Part shown: positions 9,169 through 16,360 of the stretch, piece after piece
How the letters are laid out: each line of letters begins with the position of its first letter
How positions within the stretch are numbered: the stretch's first letter is position 1
The notes under the pieces: model-generated
Told to the model about the DNA's origin: nothing
What the model saw: the letters and a program-made list of their open reading frames with translations, nothing else
Databases searched by the model: none
Program-made: the position numbers and the translations under genes
Assembly: GCA_039045975.1 (NCBI GenBank)
Contig: JBCCJA010000002.1
Location: 62,001 to 126,000 of the forward strand
Direction of reading: 5' to 3'
Source of the DNA: JBCCJA01 sp039045975
GTDB lineage: Bacteria > Planctomycetota > Planctomycetia > Planctomycetales > Planctomycetaceae
DNA length: 64,000 nt

Positions 9169-9780
9169 TTAAACGGTTTCGGATGCGGCAGACGGGCCGA
9201 CGCGGACGCGGCGGTCGTCGAGGACTTCGGTGACGGTGACGACGCTGCCGGTCGGGAACGCCGCGGCTTCGCTAGCGGCGTACAGCTCGACGGTCCGGTC
9301 CCCGATCGCGACGTTGACCTTCCCCTCGCCTTCGCCCGCCGCCGGCACCGACAGCGAAACGGTCGCCTTGCCGCCGAGTGCGTCACGGGCCGACACCGTG
9401 CCGTCGTTTTCGAGGCCCGCCAGTTGGCCGAACAGCCAACTCACGAACCACAACGTGCCGAAGCACGCCGCCGAAGCGAACGCGAGGCCTTGGCCGGGGT
9501 CGAACGTCTCGCGTAGGCCGAAGCCGACGACACCGAACATCGCCGCCGCCGCCGCGACCGAACGGAACGAGAACAGCCCGATCAGCCAGGCCCCGACGCC
9601 GGTCCCGTCCGCGGGAAATTCCGGGCTTTCGGTCGGATCGAAGTCGGCGTCGCCAGCGTCGGCGTCCAGCTCGTCCCCGCTGAGGCCGAGGAAGCTGAGT
9701 AGTAACTGCCCGACGAACAGTACCCCGCCGCCACAGCCGACGACGACGTACAGAGATTCGAGGCTGTCGATCGGCGACAT
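9169..9780 (-). CDS. NfeD/YqiJ-like membrane protein with OB-fold tail
   Basis: 203 residues. A membrane helix (about 9-33) is followed by an acidic loop (DELDADAGDADFD) and two or three more hydrophobic segments (about 67-120). The C-terminal beta-rich domain (about 135-200, GGKATVSLSV ... GSVVTVTEVLDDRRVRV) is typical of NfeD OB folds. It lies 45 bases upstream of the flotillin gene, and this pairing is the main functional clue: NfeD-like proteins work with flotillin-type scaffolds. The frame is open a further 108 codons upstream, but that part is Arg/Pro-rich and non-coding in character, so ATG 9780 is the start. Confidence 0.82.
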   Translation of the reverse strand: MSPIDSLESLYVVVGCGGGVLFVGQLLLSFLGLSGDELDADAGDADFDPTESPEFPADGTGVGAWLIGLFSFRSVAAAAAMFGVVGFGLRETFDPGQGLAFASAACFGTLWFVSWLFGQLAGLENDGTVSARDALGGKATVSLSVPAAGEGEGKVNVAIGDRTVELYAASEAAAFPTGSVVTVTEVLDDRRVRVGPSAASETV

Positions 9781-10066
9781 GATGCGGGCCGGTGAGGTTC
9801 TTGCCGACAAACGAGCCCAGTCTGCCTTCGGATCACACTGCTGTCTGCGTTTTCCGGTGCGGCCGAGCATGTCGGGCCGCTTACGACCGCTACGACCGGA
9901 AAGGTCGCCCGCCGGAAATGAGGCCGGCGGCCGATTGCGGCCTCCCGGGTCACGCCCGCCGGAACGGGCCGCCGATGTCCTTCGTGGCCGACGGATCGGC
10001 GGCCGCGGGGCTCCGCGGCGGGGACAGGGGCGTCCCGCGACCGTCGACCCGAACGCAGACCTCCCC
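9781..10066. other. Divergent intergenic region upstream of the sigma factor
   Basis: About 286 bases between the NfeD-like gene (minus) and the sigma-70 gene (plus). It is open in the sigma frame, but the translation is Arg/Gly/Pro-rich and unlike sigma N-termini, so I treat it as leader and promoter DNA. I see no confident -35/-10 pair, repeat or RNA gene. Confidence 0.45.
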
Positions 10067-10927
10067 GTGCCCCGCCTCCGCACCGACCGGCCGTCGAACC
10101 GCATCCGCCGTTCCGACTCCGTCCAGAACCCGCTCGAGACCTACCTGCGGGAGATCAACGAGACGGCGCTGCTCACCGCCGACGACGAAAAGGAGCTCGC
10201 CTACGCGATCGAGCAGGGCGACATCTCGGCCCGCGACCACATGGTGCGGGCGAACTTGCGGCTCGTCGTGAATATCGCCCGGTCGTATACGAACAAGGGG
10301 CTGCCGCTGCAGGACCTGATCGAGGAGGGCAACCTCGGCCTGCTCCGCGCCGTCGAGGGCTTCGACCCGGAGATGAATACCCGGTTCAGCACCTACGCCA
10401 GCTACTGGATCAAACAGTCGATCAAGCGGGCGTTGGTCAACTCGGCTAAGACGATCCGCATCCCGGCCTATATGGTCGAACTGCTGAGCAAATGGCGACG
10501 GGCGACGGCTTATTTACAGGACGAGCTCGGCCGGACGCCGTCGACCGAAGAGGTCGCCGCCCATCTCGAGCTCCCGCCCAAGAAGCTGCGGATCGTGAAG
10601 AAGGCGATCCAACTCTATAACAGCACGCCGACGCAGGACGGCGACGACGGCGGCTGGTCGCTCGGCGACATCATCCCCGACGAGCGGACCCGCGGCCCCG
10701 AGGACGAACTCGTCAACGCCGACAACATCAAGCACGTCATGGGCCGCCTCGAAACGATGGGCGAACGCGAGGCGACGATCCTCCGCCTCCGCTTCGGGCT
10801 CGACGGCGACGAGCCGAAAACGCTTAAAGAGATCGGCGAGATCCTCGGCCTGACCCGCGAGCGGGTCCGTCAGATCGAGACCGAAGCCCTCAAGGGCCTG
10901 AATAAAAGCATCATGGGCGAGGCGTAA
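10067..10927 (+). CDS. Sigma-70 family RNA polymerase sigma factor (RpoD/RpoS group)
   Basis: 286 residues from GTG 10067. Region 1.2 (SVQNPLETYLREI), region 2 (MVRANLRLVVNIARSY through FSTYASYWIKQSIKRAL), region 3 (IRIPAYMVELL) and region 4 (GLDGDEPKTLKEIG, then TRERVRQIE) are all intact, so it can recognise both -10 and -35 elements. Region 1.1 and the long non-conserved region of housekeeping RpoD are absent. It could be either the short principal sigma of this lineage or a group-2 factor. An ATG at 9869 would add 66 Arg/Pro-rich residues; neither start has a good SD, so the 5' end is uncertain. Confidence 0.85.
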   Translation: MPRLRTDRPSNRIRRSDSVQNPLETYLREINETALLTADDEKELAYAIEQGDISARDHMVRANLRLVVNIARSYTNKGLPLQDLIEEGNLGLLRAVEGFDPEMNTRFSTYASYWIKQSIKRALVNSAKTIRIPAYMVELLSKWRRATAYLQDELGRTPSTEEVAAHLELPPKKLRIVKKAIQLYNSTPTQDGDDGGWSLGDIIPDERTRGPEDELVNADNIKHVMGRLETMGEREATILRLRFGLDGDEPKTLKEIGEILGLTRERVRQIETEALKGLNKSIMGEA

Positions 10928-10936
10928 ACCGAAACC

Positions 10937-11018
10937 ATAACAGCCCGAGGCGTAAGCCGAAGGGACGAGTGAAGACTAACGGTCGCTAGTCCCTTCGGCT
11001 TACGCCTCGGGCTGTTAT
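10937..11018. repeat. Long perfect inverted repeat between sigma factor and purD
   Basis: Two 30-bp arms, 10937-10966 and 10989-11018, are exact reverse complements separated by 22 bases. The outer end of the right arm reaches the first base of the purD stop codon (11018-11020). It lies between convergent genes, so it may act as a bidirectional terminator although there is no U-run. A very short palindromic mobile element is the alternative. Confidence 0.85.
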
Positions 11019-12301
11019 TAAGAAATGCCCGGCATCGCCTTGTCCGAAATATCTTTCCGGCACCACGCCCCGTCCCAGCGGATCTTTTTGACCGCCGTGT
11101 AGGCCGCCAGCTTCGCCGACGGGACGTCGTCGCCGAGCGCCGTCACGCCGAGCACGCGGCCGCCGTCGGTCACGACGTCGTCGCCGACGCGGGTCGTCCC
11201 GGCGTGGAACACCTTTGTGTCGGGCAGGCCGTCGGCCTCGTCCAGCCCGCCGATCACGCGGCCCTTCTCGTAGTCGCCGGGATAGCCCTCCGAGGCCATC
11301 ACGACACAGCAGGCCGGCCGCGGGTCCCATTCGAGCGGCGGCAGTTGGTCGAGTTTTCCGCGTGCCGCGGCGAGCAGGATTTCGGCGAGGTCCGACTTCA
11401 GCCGCATCAGCACCGGCTGCGCCTCCGGGTCGCCGAAGCGGGCGTTGAACTCCAGGACCTTCGGGCCCTGCGTCGTCAGCATCAGCCCGGCGTACAGCAC
11501 GCCGGTGAAGGTCCGCTTCTGCTTCCGCATCTCGTGCACGGTCGGCACGAGGATCTTGCCGAAGACCTCGTCGAGCAGTTCCTCGGTCACGATCGGCGTC
11601 GGCGAGTACGCCCCCATGCCGCCCGTGTTCGGGCCGGTGTCGCCGTCTCCGGCCGGCTTGTGATCTTGGGCCGGGGCGAGTGGCAGGATCGAGCGCCCGT
11701 CGCAGATCGCCAGGATGCTCGCCTCCTGCCCGCTGAGGCATTCTTCGAGCATGAACGTCGCCCCGGCCTCACCGAACGCCCTATCGACGGCGATCTCGCG
11801 GACCGCCTCGCGGGCCTCTTGCCGGTTCTTGCAGACCGTCACGCCCTTGCCGGCGGCGAGCCCGTCGGCCTTGACGACGACCGCCTCCGCCTCGCGGTCG
11901 GCCAGGTAAGACATCGCCGCGTCGGCGTCGGTAAATGTCCGCCAGTCGCCGGTCGGCACGCCGGCGGATCGCATGACCGACTTCGCGAACGCCTTGCTGC
12001 CCTCGAGTTCGGCCGCCGCCTTCGTCGGCCCGAAGACCGTCAATTTCTCGGCCCGCAAGGCGTCGACGAGCCCGGCCACGAGCGGCGCCTCGGGCCCGAC
12101 GACGGTCAGCCCGATCTCCTTCCGCTTCGCGAAGTCGACGATCCCCTCGATGTCGGTCACGCGGATCGCGACGTTCGTCGCGTCGACCGCCGTCCCGGCG
12201 TTACCCGGGGCGCAGAACACCTCCTCGACCGACGGCGACTGGGCCAACTTCCAACAAAGGGCGTGCTCCCGGCCCCCCTGTCCGACCACCAAAACCTTCA
12301 A
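11018..12301 (-). CDS. purD: Phosphoribosylamine--glycine ligase (GAR synthetase)
   Basis: 427 residues, the normal length. The N-terminal domain opens with KVLVVGQGGREHAL, followed by the ATP-grasp core (VVKADGLAAGKGV, GPNTGGMGAYSP, LEFNARFGDPE). It joins phosphoribosylamine and glycine with ATP in purine synthesis. The start is a TTG preceded by GGGAGA about six bases upstream; the motif begins at residue 2, so no other start is needed. No other pur gene is adjacent. The stop codon touches the palindrome at 10937-11018. Confidence 0.95.
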   Translation of the reverse strand: MKVLVVGQGGREHALCWKLAQSPSVEEVFCAPGNAGTAVDATNVAIRVTDIEGIVDFAKRKEIGLTVVGPEAPLVAGLVDALRAEKLTVFGPTKAAAELEGSKAFAKSVMRSAGVPTGDWRTFTDADAAMSYLADREAEAVVVKADGLAAGKGVTVCKNRQEAREAVREIAVDRAFGEAGATFMLEECLSGQEASILAICDGRSILPLAPAQDHKPAGDGDTGPNTGGMGAYSPTPIVTEELLDEVFGKILVPTVHEMRKQKRTFTGVLYAGLMLTTQGPKVLEFNARFGDPEAQPVLMRLKSDLAEILLAAARGKLDQLPPLEWDPRPACCVVMASEGYPGDYEKGRVIGGLDEADGLPDTKVFHAGTTRVGDDVVTDGGRVLGVTALGDDVPSAKLAAYTAVKKIRWDGAWCRKDISDKAMPGIS

Positions 12302-12528
12302 CGCCGTCTCCCGGTTTTACGCACGAACCGGGACAGTACCGCGGTGTCGGTCACCTGACGATCACGCGGGCCGTTGGACGACGTCCGGCCGACCAGTCAC
12401 GATTCCCCTCCGCTGAAGAACTTTTGTCCGCTTGAACCAGAAACGACGCGACGAAAACCGGTTGCGATCACGGCACGGTCTCGATCGACGACGGTCCCCG
12501 CCCGCAGAGGTTTCGTCGCCACGCACGT

Positions 12529-13539
12529 ATGTACGACACCGTCACCATCGTCGGCGCCACCGGGGCGGTCGGCCGCATCATCGTGCAGCTACTGGAGGAG
12601 CGGAATTTTCCGCGGGAGAACTTCCGGTTCCTCGCGTCGGCCCGCACGGCCGGGTCGAAAATCACGTTCCGCGGCAAGGAATACACCGTCGAGGAGGTCG
12701 GCCCCGAGTCGTTCCGGGCGGGCGAGCTCGTGATCGCCTCGACCCCCGACGAGGTCGCCGCCGAGCTGCTGCCGCACGCCCTCAAGGCCGGCAGCCGCGT
12801 CATCGACGAGTCGGCCCACTTCCGCATGGACCCGACCGCCGCCCTCGTCATCCCCGAGGTGAACCCCGACGCCGCCCTCGCCTGCGAAGGGATCCTCGCC
12901 GGGCCGAACTGCTCCGTCATCCCGCTCGTGATGACGCTCAAGGCGCTCGAAGCCGAATCGGAGGTCGAGCGGGTCGTCGTGAGCACCTATCAGGCCGTCA
13001 GCGGGGCGGGGCTGCAGGGCTCGGCCGACCTGGAAGCCGGCACGCGGGCCGCGCTCGCCGGCGAGAGCTACGACTACGAGGCCTTCACGTCGCCGATCGC
13101 CTTCAATGCCATCCCGCAGATCGGCTCGTTCAAGGACGACGGCTACACCAGCGAGGAACTGAAGACGGTCAACGAGACCCGCAAGATCCTCTGCGACGAC
13201 GCGATGCGGCTCTCGGCCACCTGCGTCCGCGTCCCGGTCGGCAACTGCCATAGCGAATCGATCACGGTCGAAACGGCCGAGCCGATCGCGCCCACCCGGG
13301 CCAAGGAGTTATTCGCGGCTTTCCCCGGCGTGACCGTCGTCGACGATACAACGAAGGGTTCCGAGAAATACCCGATGCCGCTCGATTGCTCAGGCAAAGA
13401 CGACGTCTTCGTCGGCCGCGTGCGGAAGGATCTCTCCCACGACCGCGGTCTGAGCTACTGGTGCGTCAGCGATAATCTAAGGAAGGGCGCCGCGACGAAC
13501 GCGGTGCAGATCGCGGAGTTGTTGGTGAAAAACGGATAA
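12529..13539 (+). CDS. asd: Aspartate-semialdehyde dehydrogenase
   Basis: 336 residues. The NADP-binding loop GATGAVG is at 9-15, the nucleophilic Cys128 sits in AGPNCSVIPL, Gln155 is in TYQAVSGAG, and Arg234 and His241 are in RVPVGNCHSE. It reduces aspartyl phosphate to the semialdehyde, feeding lysine/diaminopimelate, threonine and methionine synthesis; lysA lies 15 kb away. The 227 bases upstream, shared with divergent purD, show no clear promoter. Length and active site are complete. Confidence 0.95.
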   Translation: MYDTVTIVGATGAVGRIIVQLLEERNFPRENFRFLASARTAGSKITFRGKEYTVEEVGPESFRAGELVIASTPDEVAAELLPHALKAGSRVIDESAHFRMDPTAALVIPEVNPDAALACEGILAGPNCSVIPLVMTLKALEAESEVERVVVSTYQAVSGAGLQGSADLEAGTRAALAGESYDYEAFTSPIAFNAIPQIGSFKDDGYTSEELKTVNETRKILCDDAMRLSATCVRVPVGNCHSESITVETAEPIAPTRAKELFAAFPGVTVVDDTTKGSEKYPMPLDCSGKDDVFVGRVRKDLSHDRGLSYWCVSDNLRKGAATNAVQIAELLVKNG

Positions 13540-13614
13540 TTCGATTGCGAAGAGTGCTTCGTATTCTCGTTTGGTTGCTCAAAAGTTATTCGCAGTAAGA
13601 CTTCGGGGAGTCAA

Positions 13615-14286
13615 GTGCCCAGCAACGCAAGAATTGCTTTTGACGCTAATACTGCGGATGTTCGTAGGTTGCTCGATCTCCATCGAGATATCGCAAAGGA
13701 TACCCCTGGCCGGAAATACGGTGTAGAGGTTCTTAACAAGTCGGCTGTCGTGCTTGTTTGTTCTTTTTGGGAAGCTTACTGCGAAGATATAGCTGCAGGA
13801 GGGCTGGGCCATTTGGCTGATTACGCAACAAAAGCTGAATCATTGCCCCTGGAAATCCAGAAGCGTTTGGCGAAAGATTTAAAAGCTGACGAACACGAGT
13901 TGGCAGTTTGGAAGCTTGCGGGCGAAGGTTGGAGGGAGTGCCTTAAGATACGTCTTGGCCGCCTGAAAGCCGAGCGGGATCGCCGTTTGAATACGCCTAA
14001 AACGGATCAGATTAATCAGCTATTTCTTGATGCTGTTGGTATCGAGAAAATTTCATCGTCGTGGAGATTTCCGGGTCGCAGCACTTCTAAATCGGCGGAA
14101 AAGCTCGATGCTTACGTAACTTTACGGAGTGAAATAGCGCATCGCGGGAGTACAACAGACTCCGCCCAGAAAGATGCCGCATCAAACTTCTTTAAGCTTG
14201 TTCAGGATCTTGCTGCGAAGACTGGAGGTGAAGTCAACAAGGTTGTGAAGAAAGCGGCTGGAAAGCCATTATGGAAGAAGGGCTAA
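13615..14286 (+). CDS. HEPN-like protein (RiboL-PSP or MAE_28990-type), low-GC
   Basis: 223 residues, GTG start with SD GGGGAG five bases upstream. The N-terminal helix LNKSAVVLVCSFWEAYCEDIA (40-60) and a late LRSEIAHRG (170-178) containing Arg171-x4-His176 match the layout of HEPN domains, whose R-x4-6-H motif is the RNase centre in many toxins. The C-terminus is Lys-rich. No nucleotidyltransferase or antitoxin partner is adjacent. Its coding DNA is about half GC by a 60-base count, well below its neighbours, and codon use differs, which suggests recent transfer. The HEPN assignment is by motif and fold impression only. Confidence 0.6.
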   Translation: MPSNARIAFDANTADVRRLLDLHRDIAKDTPGRKYGVEVLNKSAVVLVCSFWEAYCEDIAAGGLGHLADYATKAESLPLEIQKRLAKDLKADEHELAVWKLAGEGWRECLKIRLGRLKAERDRRLNTPKTDQINQLFLDAVGIEKISSSWRFPGRSTSKSAEKLDAYVTLRSEIAHRGSTTDSAQKDAASNFFKLVQDLAAKTGGEVNKVVKKAAGKPLWKKG

Positions 14287-14571
14287 AAGACAAAAGGCGG
14301 TAGCGCTTCGAAGCGGTGAGTGGGCACTTGGCAAGTCGGCTGGGCCTGACTTATGAGTCAGACAAGTCAGCCGGCGGCGAGCGTCCGTGCTAAGCGATTT
14401 GCCAACCCAAACCAGTGTCCGGCTGGTGGACCGGCTTTTATTGGCCGCGTCGCGAAGCGAGAGGAGTTCCGTAGTGTGGTTGTCGCAAAGCGAGAGCTTC
14501 ATTTCGAGCCGGAATCCGCGTAAAGACTTTCATGTCTGCCGCATATGATCGCGGTCGAATCATTCTTGCTC
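14287..14571. other. AT-richer non-coding tail of the island, with a hairpin
   Basis: This stretch continues the low-GC character of the HEPN-like gene to about 14545. It holds a nested hairpin at 14337-14373 (outer CGGCTG/CAGCCG, inner CTGACT/AGTCAG, loop TATG) and two similar short words, GTCGCGAAGCGAGAGG and GTCGCAAAGCGAGAGC, about 30 bases apart near 14450-14490. I see no credible gene. It could be the decayed edge of an acquired segment. Confidence 0.45.
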
Positions 14572-15390
14572 TCAATCGCGAAGCTCACGCGGCAGGCTGT
14601 TCGGCAGTCGCCACTCGCCGTCGATTTTGACGAACGCGATCTTCTTTTGGCCGACGAGGGACGTTTCGGTCGGGAACCAAGCGGTCAGGCCGTCGTCAGC
14701 GAACGTCGGTTCCCGGTCGCCGATCGATTTCAGGGCCGCGAGCAAAGTCGGGCCGTTCCGTTCGCCGAACTCTTGGACGCTGCGGTCGTAGTCGCCCCGG
14801 GCCCGCATCTTTTCGACCTCCGCGGGCACGGCGTACCGCTCGAACACATCGGCGTAGCGTCCGGCCTCGATCGCGGCGATCAGGCCTTCGATCGTGTCGG
14901 CGACGGTCGGCGCGGCGGTCAGCGGCGTGAACTGTCCGTCGCGGAAGGCGGCGGGCTCGAACAGCGAGAATATCTGCTCGTCGAGCGGCGCGTTCTGCAG
15001 GCCCTTCGCACACTCGGGGCAGAGGACCGCGACCTTCAGGCCGTCGACGGTGACGCTGCCGAAGTCCTCGTCGGGCGGCTCGCCGCTGAGCGGGCAGGCG
15101 AGTTGGACGTACTGGCCCGTCCGGACGATCTGGAAGTTCGCGACGTGCTCGTATTCGCCCGGGTCGGTCTCGTACGTCGCCCGGTTCTCGGCGGAGCTGA
15201 AGTAGATCCACCCCTGCTTGAAGCGGAGCGGGAAGTCGGCACTGGCCGGGCTCGCCGGGTCGACGACGCCGTGGACACCGGCGAGATCGATCGCCGGTGC
15301 CGAGGCGGCTGCGTCGGCGGCAATCGCGGACGACATTGCCGAGAAGCAGACCGCAACGGCGAGTAGCGACTTGAACGGACTCAAATACAT
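14572..15390 (-). CDS. Secreted YHS-like double-domain protein (N-terminal half lacks cysteines)
   Basis: 272 residues from ATG 15390, which opens a clear signal peptide (MYLSPFKSLLAVAVCFSAM ... AIAADA). Two YHS/TRASH-like halves follow: GWIYFSSAENRATYETDPGEY (no cysteines) and CPLSGEP ... VAVLCPECAKGL (cysteines kept). Between them is FQIVRTGQY, shared with the paralogue at 15569. The C-terminal 110 residues are separate (TIEGLIAAIEAGRYADVFERY, then KKIAFVKIDGEWRLP) and resemble a small periplasmic accessory domain. YHS domains bind metals in copper-handling proteins; that role here is an inference. It is downstream of the paralogue on the same strand. Confidence 0.72.
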   Translation of the reverse strand: MYLSPFKSLLAVAVCFSAMSSAIAADAAASAPAIDLAGVHGVVDPASPASADFPLRFKQGWIYFSSAENRATYETDPGEYEHVANFQIVRTGQYVQLACPLSGEPPDEDFGSVTVDGLKVAVLCPECAKGLQNAPLDEQIFSLFEPAAFRDGQFTPLTAAPTVADTIEGLIAAIEAGRYADVFERYAVPAEVEKMRARGDYDRSVQEFGERNGPTLLAALKSIGDREPTFADDGLTAWFPTETSLVGQKKIAFVKIDGEWRLPNSLPRELRD

Positions 15391-15510
15391 AGCGCACCCC
15401 GGCGGTGAATACTCGCGTTTTCCGACCACCACTTTTTTCGCCAACGGGGCGAATGTAAATCCCTGACGAGTCGTCGGCCGCGGCGTCAGGCCGACTCCCC
15501 GTGAACGAAA

Positions 15511-15540
15511 CGAGGGCGTCGCCCCGCGGCGACGCCCTCG
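15511..15540 (-). terminator. Hairpin downstream of the 158-residue YHS-like gene
   Basis: A perfect 13-bp stem (15511-15523 with 15528-15540) with a four-base loop. It lies 28 bases past the stop of the minus-strand gene at 15569. Only TTT follows on that strand, so termination may be partial and the downstream gene could still be read. Confidence 0.55.
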
Positions 15541-15568
15541 TCGGAATCTCTTGTTCGTCTTTTCGCCG

Positions 15569-16045
15569 TCAGCCGGCCGCGTCTTCTTTCTCGACCTTCG
15601 TGAAGCCGCCCTTCTCGAAGCCTTCGGTGCCGAAGACGCGGGCGATCTGTTCCTTCTCGGACAGGGCTTCGACCTCGGCCTTATGCGATTCGGCGGAGAA
15701 TCTGACCGTCACGCCGCCGATCTCTAGGCCGGGCGAATCGGACGTGAGATCTTCTCCCGTGAGCGGGCAGTCGTTCTGCTCGTACTGGCCGGTCCGGACG
15801 AGCTGATGGTTCGCCTGGGCCTCGTAGCGTGTCGGCGACCGCTTCATCCGGCTGATGCAGGCGCGGCAGCAGAAGAACAGCTCGCCCTCTTTGTAGTCGA
15901 CCGTGTAGCGATCGGTGACGTCACGCCGTGACATCATGAAGCACTTCAGGCGGTCGATCGCCGGGGCGTCTTCTGCGCATGCGTGCGGGGCGGGCGTCGC
16001 GAGGGCGGCGAGGCAGGCTAAGACCGTTCCGAGGACAGGACGCAT
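15569..16045 (-). CDS. Secreted YHS-like double-domain protein (C-terminal half lacks cysteines)
   Basis: 158 residues with a signal peptide (MRPVLGTVLACLAALATPA, cleavage near HACA) and SD GGAG six bases before ATG. The first half has the YHS cysteine pattern LKCFMM ... GELFFCCRACISRM; the second half starts DCPLTGED but has RFSAESHKAE where its paralogue has a CPEC pair. The halves join at HQLVRTGQYEQ. It is the mirror image of the downstream gene product in which half keeps its metal ligands. It is likely periplasmic or outer-envelope; the function is not known to me. Confidence 0.75.
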   Translation of the reverse strand: MRPVLGTVLACLAALATPAPHACAEDAPAIDRLKCFMMSRRDVTDRYTVDYKEGELFFCCRACISRMKRSPTRYEAQANHQLVRTGQYEQNDCPLTGEDLTSDSPGLEIGGVTVRFSAESHKAEVEALSEKEQIARVFGTEGFEKGGFTKVEKEDAAG

Positions 16046-16360
16046 CGGCGGCTCCGGTTGGGGCGGGAATTTCTCACGTAGAGCCGATTGTACCGGCCCG
16101 GTCCGTCGCGTTGAGTCGGGGAATCACCAGTCCGACGATCGGGTCGGCGTCGAGCGAGTCCGCGATCATTGCCGCGCCGTCGAACGGGAGCCCCGTCGTG
16201 TGCCGGGTGCGGACGGCGACCGGGAAGGCGCCGGCGGGTGGCCCGGCCATCGCATGGCCGGGTCGCGCAGCGACAAGAATCGTATAATCCGCTTTGCTCA
16301 GGCGAACGACTCTCACACCACGAGCCCGGCTCGACCCGCAGCGCTCGTCTCCCGGTGCGT
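16046..16360. other. Intergenic region holding REP copy A
   Basis: 315 bases between the YHS-like gene and the stop of the HAD-RAYT frame, both on the minus strand. The only structure I can support is the REP element at 16238-16297. A short reading frame (16074-16316, minus) runs through that element and has no recognisable content. Confidence 0.5.
16238..16297 (+). repeat. REP element, copy A
   Basis: GTGG is followed by a 9-bp perfect stem (16242-16250 with 16254-16262, loop CGC) and a conserved tail TCGCGCAGCGACAAGAATC, continuing to CCGCTTTGC. The same unit occurs in opposite orientation at 16922-16980, on the other side of the transposase domain. This is the usual arrangement of REP elements around a REP-associated tyrosine transposase. 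Confidence 0.85.

Noticed and set aside
9230..10066. N-terminal extension of the sigma factor (to 565 residues)
   Set aside because: Ser/Pro/Arg-rich, overlaps the divergent NfeD-like gene and has no region 1.1 features.
14287..14545. Decayed insertion sequence
   Set aside because: No terminal inverted repeats, target duplication or transposase fragment; recorded only as a low-GC stretch.
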